A DNA stretch of 64,000 bases from Dendrolimus kikuchii (GCA_019925095.2 CM034414.1:5628501-5692500), one strand, 5' to 3'. Counted from the stretch's first letter, positions 10,639-21,044 are shown. Notes: generated by a model not told the origin, from the sequence alone. Made by a program: numbers and translations.

Positions 10639-10785
10639 GCACGAGTTTAGCAGACACGCAGATCTTTAGAATACTAAAGGTGCTACCACTGTGCTGCCGC
10701 TCTCTAAAAGGAGACTGGAAGCTGGCCTCTAACGGCGGAACACAACTCAAGGTTGTTATAGCGGAATACTCTAGACACTCTAGAG
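10639..10785 (-). repeat. SINE-L fragment, diverged
   Basis: AGTTTAGCAGACACGCAGAT is followed, after a deletion of about 35 bp, by AAAGGTGCTACCACTGTGC and the usual AACTCAAGGTTGTTAT. It ends at ACTCTAGACACTC, losing the head. Confidence 0.85.
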
Positions 10786-10904
10786 TCATATTATTGTTTG
10801 GAATAGATGTGACGTTATTGCTTCACGTAGATGAAACGATGAGCTTAATGCGTTATTTGTCAAATGATATTGTTATTAATGTGATTATGTGAATGACGTT
10901 AAAT

Positions 10905-10985
10905 ATTAATTACATTTGTATACATACACTAATATAACGATCGGGTATCGGCGTTATTTTTAACGCTATAAATAAGACGCATTTA
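10905..10985 (+). repeat. Repeat Q fragment
   Basis: TACATACACTAATATAACG and CGGCGTTATTTTTAACGC match 9660-9715 with substitutions. Confidence 0.5.
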
Positions 10986-11095
10986 GCTATAGTCAACAAT
11001 TAGAACGTCATTCCAGATGAGGCCCTACCTTGAAAACAGTGTTTTTTTTATAAATGTCTCTAATTTAAAAAAAAACACTCAACGACAACAAACAA

Positions 11096-11184
11096 TACTC
11101 TAGACCAGAGGTGGTAGCCATTCAGACGGGAAAATGCCCTATCACCTGGCTGTGGGTTGTTTTGTCGCCTCTTACGACAGATCA
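11096..11184 (-). repeat. SINE-L fragment (head part only)
   Basis: CTCTAGACCAGAGGTGGTAG to CTTACGACAG; both ends missing. Confidence 0.9.
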
Positions 11185-11375
11185 AAGAACAATTAAAGAA
11201 TTTAATCGAAACCATTAACATAGTGTACAGAAAGAATTTGGTTCGCAAACAACTGCTGTAGTATAATACTGTGTTGTATTTGTTAGCGCCCACTTCTAGA
11301 CAACTTGTTTGTTATACAATTTAAAAAAAAAGTTTTTAAAGTTTGTACATTTGGCGATTTTCGTGTTAATATTTG

Positions 11376-11500
11376 TAATGTATATGGAAATGTATAGATG
11401 TGTAAATGGGTGTGTATATGTGTGATGTGTATATATATGTGGTGTATATGTATGTATGTAGTGTGTATGAGTGTGATGTGTGTACAAGTGAACGAGTGAA
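11376..11500. repeat. GT/TATG-rich microsatellite
   Basis: Interrupted TGTGTATA, TGTGATG and TATGTATG units. The minus strand reads as a histidine-threonine string with no coding meaning. Confidence 0.85.
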
Positions 11501-11697
11501 GTGTGTAATTACAGACTTATTAGACTAGTGTAGTCAGTTTAGTCAATTCTCGGTGTCGTCATAAGGGAGTTCTATTAGCCAGTTGAATAATATTAATTTA
11601 CATTTGCGATGAGTAAGAGAGTATATATTTAGTAACTTATTAACTCGGTTGTAAATTTTGATAAAAGATAGAAAATACCCGCAATAAATTAAAAGAT

Positions 11698-11855
11698 AGG
11701 TGATGTCAGGAGCCTTAAGAACAGACGAGCGTGTATGACAAGAGCTATGTATGTCAAAGAAGCGAGTGAGGTGTGTAAGAATATGCCTGAATGGCGCTCG
11801 GTTGTTCGCGCCTACCCCGCAAGGGAACTGGTGTGAAGCTACGTATGTGTATGTA
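11698..11855 (+). pseudogene. RTE1 LINE 3' end, short copy
   Basis: Starts inside GDVRSL (AGGTGATGTCAGGAGCC) and runs through the VVRAYPARELV-like end to TGTATGTGTATG. About 50 codons remain, with the CDS end intact. Confidence 0.85.
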
Positions 11856-12143
11856 AATTTAAAAATAAAGGTATTATCTCCATTAATATGTGCATTGAGT
11901 TTCTTTCTATAAGGGTTCCATTTTTGTACAATATGGCTACCAAACCCTAAGAGGAATAATAAAAATAAAGAAAATACCACATTCAGGTATTGCGAAAGCT
12001 TGTTTTATATTAAAACAAAGCCAAATAACATATAGTGCAACGAAACAAGCTGTTGTGCAAGCTGGGTATCGACACGAACCAAAATGTCGTGCTGCAAGCA
12101 ACTAACACAGGTATGTATTTCGGAGTGTATAATTTATTAAATA

Positions 12144-12300
12144 CTAGCGGTCTTGGCAACCATTGTCCTGCCTTGAATAAATAAAAATCTAGAGCCCGAT
12201 TCCAGGGCCACCTACCGGGTCTAATTGTAAATCTAAACCACCCAGTACCCATTCAAATTCACATAATATTTCATCAAAATCGCAGAACTCGATCCCAGTG
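12144..12300 (-). mobile_element. HEL-I Helitron-type fragment
   Basis: Preceded by A and opening CTAGCGGTCTTGGCAAC on the + strand. It then carries GAATAAATAAAAATCTAGAG and the block GGGCCACCTACCGGGTC also found at 25562-25740, 45605-45790 and 59590-59880. The other (TC) end is not identifiable. Confidence 0.6.
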
Positions 12301-12569
12301 CTCAGTATTTTGTTTAGATTGATGGGATACATTATTGAAGTTTTACTAGGAATCCCTAATTTTTATAAAATCTATATTAATCAGGGATAATGTAACATTC
12401 GATTGATGAAAGAATTTTTGAAATCCGTGCACTACTTTTTTAGTTTATTCGATACAAACATACAAAAATAAAATCTTTCCTCAAGTTTTATAACTTGAAA
12501 TTTTATGTACCTACTAATGAAAAACTTCAAAACATTTCCAACTCTATATGTACACGTACGAGCAGTGTT

Positions 12570-12840
12570 TAAACGATTGAATATAATGTATTCTATCTCA
12601 TTCTCTGGTAGGCTTAGTCCTATAGATTTAGACATAGACATAGACATAGACAACACTTTATTGTTCACCAAAAAAAAATATTACAAAAAAATGCACAACA
12701 AGACAATAGTTACTTGGTAAAACAAAAGGCGGCTTTTAGATTGTAGATTTATCCTGTTTATCTCTTTTTAGTGGCGCCTTTTTTCGTTTCATCGAGTTTC
12801 AAATCACGACGATTCTAAAGAAATTTCACTTCAAAATGAC
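12570..12840. repeat. Repeat U, holding a LINE-tail insertion
   Basis: TAATGTATTCTATCTCATTC, CTTAGTCCTATAGATTTA and CGAGTTTCAAAT recur in the same order at 50860-51030. The copy here is interrupted at 12631-12743, while the other is not. The class of U is unknown. Confidence 0.7.
12631..12743 (-). mobile_element. 5'-truncated LINE tail inserted in repeat U
   Basis: A 113-bp insertion is flanked by TAGATTTA (12623-12630 and 12744-12751). On the minus strand it ends AATAAAGTGTTGTC followed by (TATGTC)n. The empty site is at about 50925-50932. The tail block CTTTATTGTTCAC also opens the fragment at 60478-60540. Confidence 0.85.
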
Positions 12841-13049
12841 GTATTTACAAGAATAACAAGTTGTACCCAAATCCACCCCTGCCTCAGAGCGTGGGACTTG
12901 CCATTTGACACACGCCATGTCAAATTCAAAGTGACACAACCTGTCTCACCATATTTTTTACTCTTTTACACTTCACGACGATTTCGAGAAAAAACAATTT
13001 AGCAAAAAAATGTTACAAGGTTTTCCTGTGACGCAATAATGTTAAAAAT

Positions 13050-13125
13050 ATTGAATGTAGCCAAATGCATTTTATTCACAGCGTTTCAATATAACGCCGT
13101 TAACGAATAGCCACATTAGTGTATA
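13050..13125 (-). repeat. Repeat Q fragment
   Basis: TATAACGCCGTTAACGAATA and CACATTAGTGTATATA are the inverse of 9660-9715. Confidence 0.5.
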
Positions 13126-13149
13126 TATGTACTACATAGGTTATCCGTT

Positions 13150-13560
13150 CATATGTAACATCGCAGGTGAAAGCGTCACCTTCCACTACAATTCTTTTAC
13201 CGTTAAGGCTATACAGCTTTGGAACGCGCTTCCTGTTGCTATCAGACAAGCAAAATCGCTACCGATATTTAAAACTATGATCAAAAAATACTACCTGTCG
13301 TTGGAATATGATATTTAAATTCATCTATAAACATTTATATATTTTGTATATATGTATTTGTATGGTATGTATATTAAGTGTATATCTATTTAATATATAA
13401 AATTTCTGCATGTATATAATTTGTGTATTTATTATTAAAAAGTAAGTAGTTCGTATTATATGTTACGTATACCACCATCGCCATTATCACCTCAATTTAT
13501 TCCTGGGGTTGTCTGGAAGAGATCGCTTTTTAGCTATAAGACCGCCCTTTGTACACACTA
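13150..13560 (+). pseudogene. JOC1 LINE, end of reverse-transcriptase ORF plus 3' UTR
   Basis: A frame open to its stop encodes TFHYNSFTVKAIQLWNALP, IRQAKSLPIFKTMIKKYYL and SLEYDI, the tail of a Jockey/CR1-type LINE polyprotein. It is less damaged than the copy at 3818 and carries an unbroken 3' UTR. The UTR continues to GGTTGTCTGGAAGAGATCGC and GACCGCCCTTTGTACAC, where it enters the inverted repeat 13504-14391. The start is arbitrary, as the copy is 5'-truncated and joins unassigned sequence upstream. Confidence 0.85.
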
Positions 13561-14391
13561 GATATAAATTTATGGCCTTACTTATAACCATCTGTTAAAT
13601 TTTAAGAAACTGCTCAGCAACTGATTTGTGTGAACCTTACCCATATACTCCTCTTAAGGATAAGAGGTGGTAAAGTGACTCATAAATAACTGTCAACTAT
13701 ATAACCAAAATCGAGAAGTAGTTTAAGTGACTGCTAAGAGGCAAGATGGCAATTTTAATTTGAAACAGCTGATTGTCACCGAGTACGGAAAAAAGGGGAC
13801 CGAATCTGTGTATAAAAATATATTAGTAAAAAGGCATTACATTGGTGGCGCTACCGTAGGTAAAGGGCTAATTTTAAAGAAAATACTAAAAGTTTTATAA
13901 AATCCAACAATATGTAAAATCACTAGGGTATTATTATTTTTTATTTATTGCGGGAGTTCAGCAGACAGGCAGACGGCCCACTTGATGAAAAGCGGTTACC
14001 ATCGCCTATGGACATTTGCATCACCAAAAGTGCTACAAATGCGCTACTGCTCTCTTAAGGGAGACTGGACCCTGGTCACTAATGCCAGAACACAACTCAA
14101 GGTTGTTATGGCGACATACTTTAGACCAGGGGTGGTAGCCATCCAGTCGGACAAATGCCCTACCACCTGGCTGTGGATTGTTTTGTTACCTCTTACGACA
14201 GGCCGCCCGGCCGCAGGAACTTGTATTCTTTCTCCGTTCCGGCACGAATAGCATTATTATTAAATTACTTACTTTTGAGATGGCTAATCCTTTCTCAATG
14301 AGATTATTATAAGTAAGGCCATAAATTTATATCTAGTGTGTACAAAGGGCGGTCTTATAGCTAAAAAGCGATCTCTTCCAGACAACCCCAA
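13504..14391. repeat. Large inverted repeat of JOC1 3' UTR plus half MITE-M
   Basis: 13504-13586 is the exact or nearly exact reverse complement of 14309-14391. The shared text runs from GGGTTGTCTGGAAGAGATCG through ATAAATTTATGGCCTTACTT. Each arm therefore joins a JOC1 3' UTR to one terminus of MITE-M. Between the arms lie one MITE-M half (13574-13680), unassigned DNA and a SINE-L copy, and the right terminus of MITE-M is at 14262-14320. Confidence 0.85.
13938..14250 (-). repeat. SINE-L, full length
   Basis: Runs TTTATTTATTGCGGGAGTTC to CCGGCACGAATA with the complete body. It lies inside the inverted repeat 13504-14391. Confidence 0.93.
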
Positions 14392-14469
14392 GAATAAAGA
14401 CTTTAGGTTTATTTTTGTATTGGTGTAGATATAATAAAGTGTTAGCTATCTATCTACTTAGACACAGAC

Positions 14470-14744
14470 GGCCTTACTTATAATCGTTTGTTACATTTTA
14501 AGAAACTGCTCAGCATCTGATTAGTGAAAATCTTACCCATAAACTCCTCTATAGTCGAAATTTTTGGGTACCACTTACGTTAATCATTCAAATTTCGATT
14601 ATCTGTGCTCCTCTTAGGTAAACAACAGGTAGTACACGTTTATAAGTGAAAAAAAAAAGATATTAATTGATTAGGGTCTAATTCTGATTCTCTTACTTAA
14701 AAGATGCCTAATCGTTTCTTAACGAGATTATTATAAGTAAGGCC
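14470..14744. mobile_element. MITE-M, complete with both termini
   Basis: 275 bp from GGCCTTACTTATAAT to ATTATAAGTAAGGCC, a 15-bp perfect terminal inverted repeat. No coding capacity and no clear target duplication at this copy. The superfamily is not established. Confidence 0.88.
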
Positions 14745-14807
14745 GAGAGAATTTCACCTTTGTATTCCTAATATGATTTATTGTAATATAAAATTAATGA
14801 ATAAATA

Positions 14808-14870
14808 AATAATCCGCAGACAAACAGGCATATTGTATATATCCAAATTAAGCAAATTACCAACGTTCGT
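14808..14870 (-). repeat. SINE-T2 3' fragment
   Basis: CCGCAGACAAACAGGCATAT and ATCCAAATTAAGCAAATTAC match the 3' half of the SINE at 32827-33065. Confidence 0.7.
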
Positions 14871-15029
14871 TCTTTTTACATTCGACCCACATATTTATTC
14901 ATTTTAATCGATGTCAAACGAAAAGAGGTTCTTAATCCGTAGTGTAATATTTTTTATTCTTTTTTGCATTGGATTCGAGACAGTTTAATATTATTTAAAT
15001 TAAACTAAATTGTAATTAATTAATTGTAG

Positions 15030-15315
15030 AGAAAATGAATGAAAGTAGATTCACAAAACAAGGATATGACAGCTATGTGACTGGTAGACTCGGTGCCAGC
15101 AGACTGAGACGTACTCACCATGATCAAATTGAAGATATTTTGAAGAAAGCTCAGATAAAACTAATTTAATTAAGCACGTATGAAAAGATTAATGAAAGTT
15201 GATGAACGAAAAGTGTTTGTCGTGATCGTAGCAGGTGGAGATCCAACGTCTCTGCCTACCTCAATTGGCAACAGGCGTGACAATATGTATGCATGTAATT
15301 GTAAGTAAGTACGTA
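15030..15315 (+). pseudogene. RTE4 LINE, degraded C-terminal end
   Basis: The + strand encodes TRFTKQGYDSYVTGRLGAS-like text, then RTHHDQIEDILKKAQIK, a stop, and after a frame change CRDRSRWRSNVSAYLNWQQA. The order HDQI...LKKAQ...RDRSRWRS..SAY is that of an RTE-like LINE C-terminus, parallel to but distinct from RTE1 (FHDQI...KPKWRS..RAYP). The 3' end carries ATGTATGCATG and AAGTAAGTACG units as tail. Confidence 0.7.
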
Positions 15316-15357
15316 AGTTAAAGGTGAAAAATAAAAGTTTCTATAAAAAGGTGGTTT

Positions 15358-15594
15358 CGCCAGGTGGTAGGGTATTTGCTCGACTGGATGGCTACCACCC
15401 CTGGTCTAGAGTATGCCGCCATAACACATTGTGTTGTGTTCCGGCATTAGTGACCCGGTTCCAGTCTTCTTTAAGAGAGCAGCAGCACATTTGTAGCACC
15501 TTTGGTGTTGCAAATGTCCATAGGCGATGGTAAACGCTTTCCATCAAGTGGGCCGTCTGCCTGTCTGCTGAACTCTTGCAATAAAAAATAAAAA
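15358..15594 (+). repeat. SINE-L, head missing, poly-A end intact
   Basis: Begins TTTCGCCAGGTGGTAGGG, so the first ~80 bp (head) are absent, and ends CTCTTGCAATAAAAAATAAA. The start coincides with the truncation point seen at 21358 and 39418. Confidence 0.9.
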
Positions 15595-15790
15595 AAAAGA
15601 ATCCGTCTTCAAATGTGACTAAAAAGCACAAAATAAATGTTTTCAACAATATATTGAAGTCGGTGCCAAGTAAAACATTGAAAACTACAATAAATTTTCA
15701 AAATGCATCGACTTCAAGATGTCGTAGAGAATATTTTATTCTATCCTTTTTAGTTACTCCTGAAGTCGGTTTATTTTTTGCAAGAAAACT
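15595..15790. repeat. GAAGTCGGTT-type repeat
   Basis: ATTGAAGTCGGTGCCAAG, CATCGACTTCAAGATGTCG and CCTGAAGTCGGTTTATTTT occur in about 130 bp, the same motif order as 34585-34690. Confidence 0.65.
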
Positions 15791-16122
15791 TTTATTGGAA
15801 ATATCCACTTCGTATTTCAGAAACTTCACATAACATTTTTAAAACAAATATCACGCTACGATTTTATAACAGTCGTTTTTTGATAAAAATTACAACGATA
15901 TCTTGAAACGCTAGAGTTTGAACGTTTACTCTATTTATTTTTATTTAATTATATGAGAAAACAAAAAATAATTAAAATGTAGGGCTAATAACAGTTTTTG
16001 CATTAAATCTAATCTAATTTGATAGAACGAACTAAATTTTATATAAAACTATAACAAATATATAGATTAAATAATAAGTGAAATAAATGTTAAATACATA
16101 GCAAACATATATCTATTTAAAA
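15791..16122. other. Unassigned AT-rich sequence
   Basis: Nothing recognised. Confidence 0.4.
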
Positions 16123-16902
16123 CTAGCTGACTAGGCAAACTTCGTACCGCCTCAGAATCAATAAATAAAAAAGCTGAATGATAATTGCAGAATGTTTCAA
16201 CTTTAGTAAAAAAAACCGTATTCTTTTAAACTTCATTTGATTTCTGAACGACGGGACGAACATCAAACGTTGAGTTCTTGGCGGGAACTGAAAGGAGACG
16301 TTGTGCTGTGCGGTTTTATTTTCTAAAAATAAATGTGTAAAATTACTCTAAAATTAACAATAGTTGTAGGATATTGATAGTTTTTAAGTAGTAATTTGTT
16401 TTGTGAGAAATGTGAACTGTATAGTCAAATGTCACCTTTTGAGTTGTCACAAGAACTCCGTTGAATAGCACTAGCTGTTTACCTACAGTCCAGCTGTGCT
16501 GCACATAGGCTTAAGAAAATGAAGAAACTATATTGTAAACTAAGATCTGGCATAAAGGCCTAGCTGCCAAGCCATAAACTTAAATAAAAAACATCAAACG
16601 TTTGACATTCAAAACAAAAAAAATGAAAAAAAAACTTCACTTTTAAATTTCATTTCATTTCTGAACGACTTCGACTTCGACGGGACGAACATTAAATGTT
16701 TGACAGGTAGGAATAGTTTCTAAGGGAAAGTGAAATTATTGTTTTTACTATATTCCAAGCATTTTTTTCGTATTTACTCACCTTTAAAACCTTCCCTGGA
16801 CTTCCACAAATAATTCAAAACCAAAATTAGCCAAATCAAGTCCAGCCGTTCTCGAGTTTAAGCGAGACTAACGAACAGCAATTGATTTTTATATATATAA
16901 GA
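16123..16902 (-). mobile_element. HEL-b, 780-bp Helitron-type element
   Basis: On the + strand it runs from CTAGCTGACTAGGCAAACTT to TTTTTATATATATAAGA and is flanked by A (16122) and T (16903), the Helitron signature in reverse orientation (A^T target, TC start, CTAG end). Inside is a ~300-bp module (GGCGGGAACTGAAAGGAGAC to CCAAGCCATAAACTTAAAT) also present alone at 19782-20078, 37138-37402 and 55553-55790. No Rep or helicase frame exists, so it is non-autonomous. Confidence 0.7.
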
Positions 16903-18447
16903 TATATAAATGTATGCAAAAACATACATAATACCCGTGCGCAGAAGGTTTGCCGATAGCCTCATGATGTTACGCGTCGATGGCCAGTAGGGTTGACAAA
17001 AAAGGTTACATAAATAGCTGTTGCGATAAATTTATTTCAATTTATTATTGTATATACTTTACATAATTATATACAATAATAGTAAGTAGTCATCGGTACA
17101 CCTACTGCGCGCGGCTTATAATATAAAATACCACTTATAAAAATATATTGATATTAATTAAACATAATTATTACTTACTGAAGATGTTTACTGAATCTAA
17201 TCTGAAATCAGTCACCATCTTGTCATTTAAAAATAACTCTAAAATAAAAATAATATAAAATAAACTATGTACCCATAGCACCAAATAGTACATAAAATAA
17301 TTATAGTTTAGCATTAATAAAGTATTTAAAATAAATCCGCCCAACCTATCTGCGTTATAAAACAAATAAAAATCTCTAGCGAGTACATAGAGCAATTTAA
17401 TATAATTTATTAGCTATTTACTTAATACAAACACTTGTTAAGAGCTCAAAGCGTTAAATATAGTGTTAAACAACAATAAATCCAAATTATAAGCAAATTG
17501 TTACAGCAATTACAATCGCGCAAGCTATTTTGATAAACGGCGATTAGTTCGTTAGATCGCCGCAGTGTGACGATTGGCGCTAGTGTGCCTGTTTTATGCT
17601 ACTCAACAACAGATGTCGTCTTACAATCGATGCGTCGTTCTTATCTATAATACATACATATTACGATAAAAATGTAAAATGTTTGAAATCATACTCTTAT
17701 CCTTATAATAAATACCGTGAAAACTTTAATTCATTTTAGGGTTCGGTAACCTTTTTGGCAAAAATCAACATTTTAAAAGCATGATGTCCTACCTATAAGT
17801 ATGTATCCACATACATACATAATATAAAATAACGTAATTATTTTTTTAAATGAGTATTACTAAATTTATTTATAGACTGATATTTAAAGGGAATATTTAA
17901 AAAGTTATCAACAGTAACCATTACAGATATAACTAAAATATGAATAAAAAAAATTTTTGCGCACATGGACATGTCACATATGATTAGACAAGTCTTTAAA
18001 AATCAGGACAACATTAATTCTTAATAACTTATACATATTTAAATTAATAAGCTTATTATAAATTAAAAATTAGTAGGGAAAAAGTATATACATCTCTCTC
18101 TGACTTTTGATATAGCCAATAGCAAATTTTGAAAAAATATTTTTTATTTATAAGCCGTTTAAATTAAATAGGTTATGAATGACAAGAATTTGTTACATTA
18201 CTTATTGGAAACTTTAGATAATATTTTATATAAAATATATTTATTTGAATAAGCTTACATTTAACCAACTTCTAGAAACTAAAATAAACTAAGTTTTATT
18301 TATTAGATTTTATTCAAAATATTTTATTTATATCTAAATATAAGTTCAATTATGAAGAAGTAATTACTTTTTCATTTAATTATAACTATAATTGAGCCGC
18401 TTTAAGAAGCCCCATTTGAAGCTTCATATAAATATTAAGTTTGTAAC
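16903..18447. other. Unassigned, very AT-rich
   Basis: The longest stretch in the left third without an assigned repeat. Two short shared motifs stand out: GTGCGCAGAAGGTTTGCCGA at 16937-16956, also at 58758, and TTTTAGGGTTCGGTAACC at 17736. The 74-codon minus frame at 17171-17395 is hydrophobic AT-rich translation without a motif. Confidence 0.35.
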
Positions 18448-18461
18448 ATTATCAAAATAAT

Positions 18462-19658
18462 AAAACTACGTTTTAACGGTTTTAAGCGCGGTAATTTTAT
18501 TTGATTTTGGTTTTTCCGACGTTTCGGCCACTTTTCAGTGGCCGTGATCACGGAAGACAAAGATGTCAAGTGTCAACGAGTATTGTTAAAGTTTTATTTA
18601 GCCTACCGCCAACTTATTAATTTTAATTATTTAATTTTTAATTTTGTTTATGGTTATTATTTAATCTATGGGAGCCTAATCTAATTTACTACCGCTTCGC
18701 AACATGTTATGGCTTGAAGAGAAGAAGCGGCGCAAGAAACTCTTCAGCAAACATGCCTAGCTCTAATAATTTTATATAATATTAAAATGGGTGGAAGGAA
18801 AAATAAAAGTAATTATCAGTCAAGTTGGTTTGTGTTCCGTTGTACGCAGAAAGAGCTCACAGTGTCTTGAGGTCTGGCAGCTGGTTTTTGCTGGGTTTGG
18901 GTCTTAATAGTTTTGATAATTGGATCCCAAACAGGTGGTACTTGCCTCAGCATGTGCTGACATGAAACACACAAGGTTTACGAAGTCTGCGATCAGTGAA
19001 CACACGCTGGATAAACCCAACCACTACATCAGATTCGATAACCCACAAATCCTCGCGAAAGAGAATCGTTTCATACCTAGAATGATGCGTGAGGCTATTG
19101 AAATCAAAAAACACCCAAATTTCAATAGAGAAGATGGTTAGCAAGTACCACCTGTTTGGGATCCAATTATCAAAACTATTAAGACCCAAACCCAGCAAAA
19201 ACCAGCTGCCAGACCTCAAGACACTGTGAGCTCTTTCTGCGTACAACGGAACACAAACCAACTTGACTGATAATTACTTTTATTTTTCCTTCCACCCATT
19301 TTAATATTATATAAAATTATTAGAGCTAGGCATGTTTGCTGAAGAGTTTCTTGCGCCGCTTCTTCTCTTCAAGCCATAACATGTTGCGAAGCGGTAGTAA
19401 ATTAGATTAGGCTCCCATAGATTAAATAATAACCATAAACAAAATTAAAAATTAAATAATTAAAATTAATAAGTTGGCGGTAGGCTAAATAAAACTTTAA
19501 CAATACTCGTTGACACTTGACATCTTTGTCTTCCGTGATCACGGCCACTGAAAAGTGGCCGAAACGTCGGAAAAACCAAAATCAAATAAAATTACCGCGC
19601 TTAAAACCGTTAAAACGTAGTTTTATTATGTATACAAGTCGCGAAAACTTAAGAAAAT
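18462..19658 (+). mobile_element. Penelope-like element fragment with inverted 489-bp arms
   Basis: 18457-18945 and 19141-19629 are reverse complements of equal length, 489 bp, apparently almost without mismatches. They surround a 195-bp loop that encodes the C-terminal part of a Penelope-like polyprotein. A further 29 bp (to 19658) follow the right arm before ATTATCAAAATAAT (19659-19672), which also stands at 18448-18461: a 14-bp target duplication. The right arm holds the end of the ORF and the 3' noncoding region, and the left arm is an inverted copy of the same. A second fragment of this 3' region lies at 28206-28610. Confidence 0.85.
18946..19270 (+). pseudogene. Penelope-like polyprotein, GIY-YIG endonuclease C-terminus
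   Basis: The frame reads MKHTRFTKSAISEHTLDKPN, then HYIRFDNPQIL, REAIEIKKHPNFNREDG, a TAG stop at 19139-19141, and then QVPPVWDPIIKTIKTQTQ and on to a TGA at 19268-19270. SAI.EH...H.I.FD...L....R...RE.IEI.KH..NFNR.DG is the tail of the GIY-YIG domain region of Penelope-like retroelements. The TAG falls where these proteins usually have Trp (DGW), so one G-to-A change probably made it. Reverse transcriptase and the GIY-YIG core are missing upstream. The last 42 codons lie in the right arm, so the left arm holds them in reverse. Confidence 0.88.
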
Positions 19659-19781
19659 ATTATCAAAATAATTTATATCAAATGAGAACACCATAAGTAG
19701 TTTATTCCTTTAGCATGCATGCATGCATGTAACACGTGACAACTTTATGTTTGTCAACAATGTTTATTTATTTTATTTAAG

Positions 19782-20078
19782 TTTATAGCTTGGCATCTAG
19801 GCCTTTAAGCCAGATCTTACTTTACAATATAATTTCTTCATTTTCTTAAGCATATGTGTAGCACAGCTGAACTGTAGGTGATCAGCTAGTGCCATTCAAC
19901 GGAGTTCTTGTAGTCGAAAGACCACATTTGACTATACAGTTCACATTTCTCACAAAACACATAATTACTACTCAAAAACTATCAATATCTTACATCATTT
20001 TAGAGTAATTTTACATATTTGTAGAAAATAAAACTGCACAGCACAACATCTCCTTTCAGTTCCCGCCAAAAACTCTTG
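19782..20078 (+). mobile_element. HEL-b internal module, isolated copy
   Basis: From ATAGCTTGGCATCTAGGCC to TTCCCGCCAAAAACTC, the inverse of the module in 16123-16902. It includes CAACGGAGTTCTTGT and CTACTCAAAAACTATCAA. No CTAG or TC terminus is attached, so this module may be an element in its own right. Confidence 0.75.
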
Positions 20079-20254
20079 TCAACAATGTTTTTTTTCTCTA
20101 ATATTAGTGACGTGACCTAGAGATTGATGTGAAATCGAACAGCTTAAACATAAATCGTTATTAAGCTATGCATATTTTCTACATTTTAAAGATAAAACAG
20201 GAAACGTAGAGTACATTTTTGAATGTAAATTATTACAAAATTATCTTCTCTCTC

Positions 20255-20866
20255 TTTTTTCGGGTTGGTATACGCTTCTTCAATAAAATTCCCAATGAAA
20301 TGTTAGATCTGCTTTTCAGTAAATTTAAAACTGAATTAAAAATAATGTTGCTTAAAAAGGGATACTACACTATTTAAGAATACTTAAATGACATAACTTC
20401 ATTTACATAGCAGCTCGCTCCAGCCTCTTATGCTATATTTAGTATAACGTTTTTATCTTGCCAAGCATGTAAGGAATTTGTGGCGATATAAATATGTTGC
20501 AGTATAAAATTTTAGAACGTCATGTCATTATTATAACTATAATAATATTTTTCTTTCCTTTTATTGTGTCTTTGTCTTACTGAGTATGCACTGTCTGCTA
20601 CAAATCCATAATTTTTCGAAAACGTAATGTAACGTAACGTAACATATTTCTGTATACAATTTATTTTAAAAAAAGTTTGAGATAATCAAGTTTTAGCTAG
20701 ACGTGTTGCTGGGGAGTTTCATGCCGCATTTCCTTAACAGCAATAACACGTTGCGAAGCGGTGTACTAGACTAAGAAGTAAAATTATATGTATGGCCTTC
20801 AAAAAGTCTTCTCCAGTGGAACTTATTTTGCATAAAAACCTCTGAATTTGAATTTGAAAAATTACA
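20255..20866 (+). pseudogene. JOC3 LINE, end of ORF and 3' UTR
   Basis: The + strand encodes RFFNKIPNEMLDLLFSKFKT and LKKGYYTI before a stop near 20376, a motif (FFNKIP......FK..LK..L...YY) typical of one Jockey-related group of insect LINE C-termini. About 300 bp of UTR follow, including GACGTGTTGCTGGGGAGTTT and TTGCGAAGCGGTG, and the copy ends in a GAATTT-rich tail (20848-20866). The same UTR text occurs inside both arms of the Penelope palindrome (near 18700 and 19385), so the assignment of that text to JOC3 or to Penelope is open. Confidence 0.65.
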
Positions 20867-21044
20867 GCTTCTATTTCAATCCATTGGGTAATGTGCGAGT
20901 GTGACTTCTTATATAGTTACCAACTTTTAATTGTATCACTATCAATATTCCACGTAACTACTAAAGTCAGTTTGACAGATGCTGTGGCTGTATAGAACGG
21001 CCGAACTATAGTACAATGATGGAAACTTAACACCCATAATTCCT

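Noticed and set aside
11543..11980. 145-codon minus frame
   Set aside because: It runs antisense through an RTE1 end; no motif of its own.
18920..19141. Host gene for a 73-residue protein
   Set aside because: The residues are those of a Penelope-like GIY-YIG C-terminus, and the first codons come from the inverted arm.
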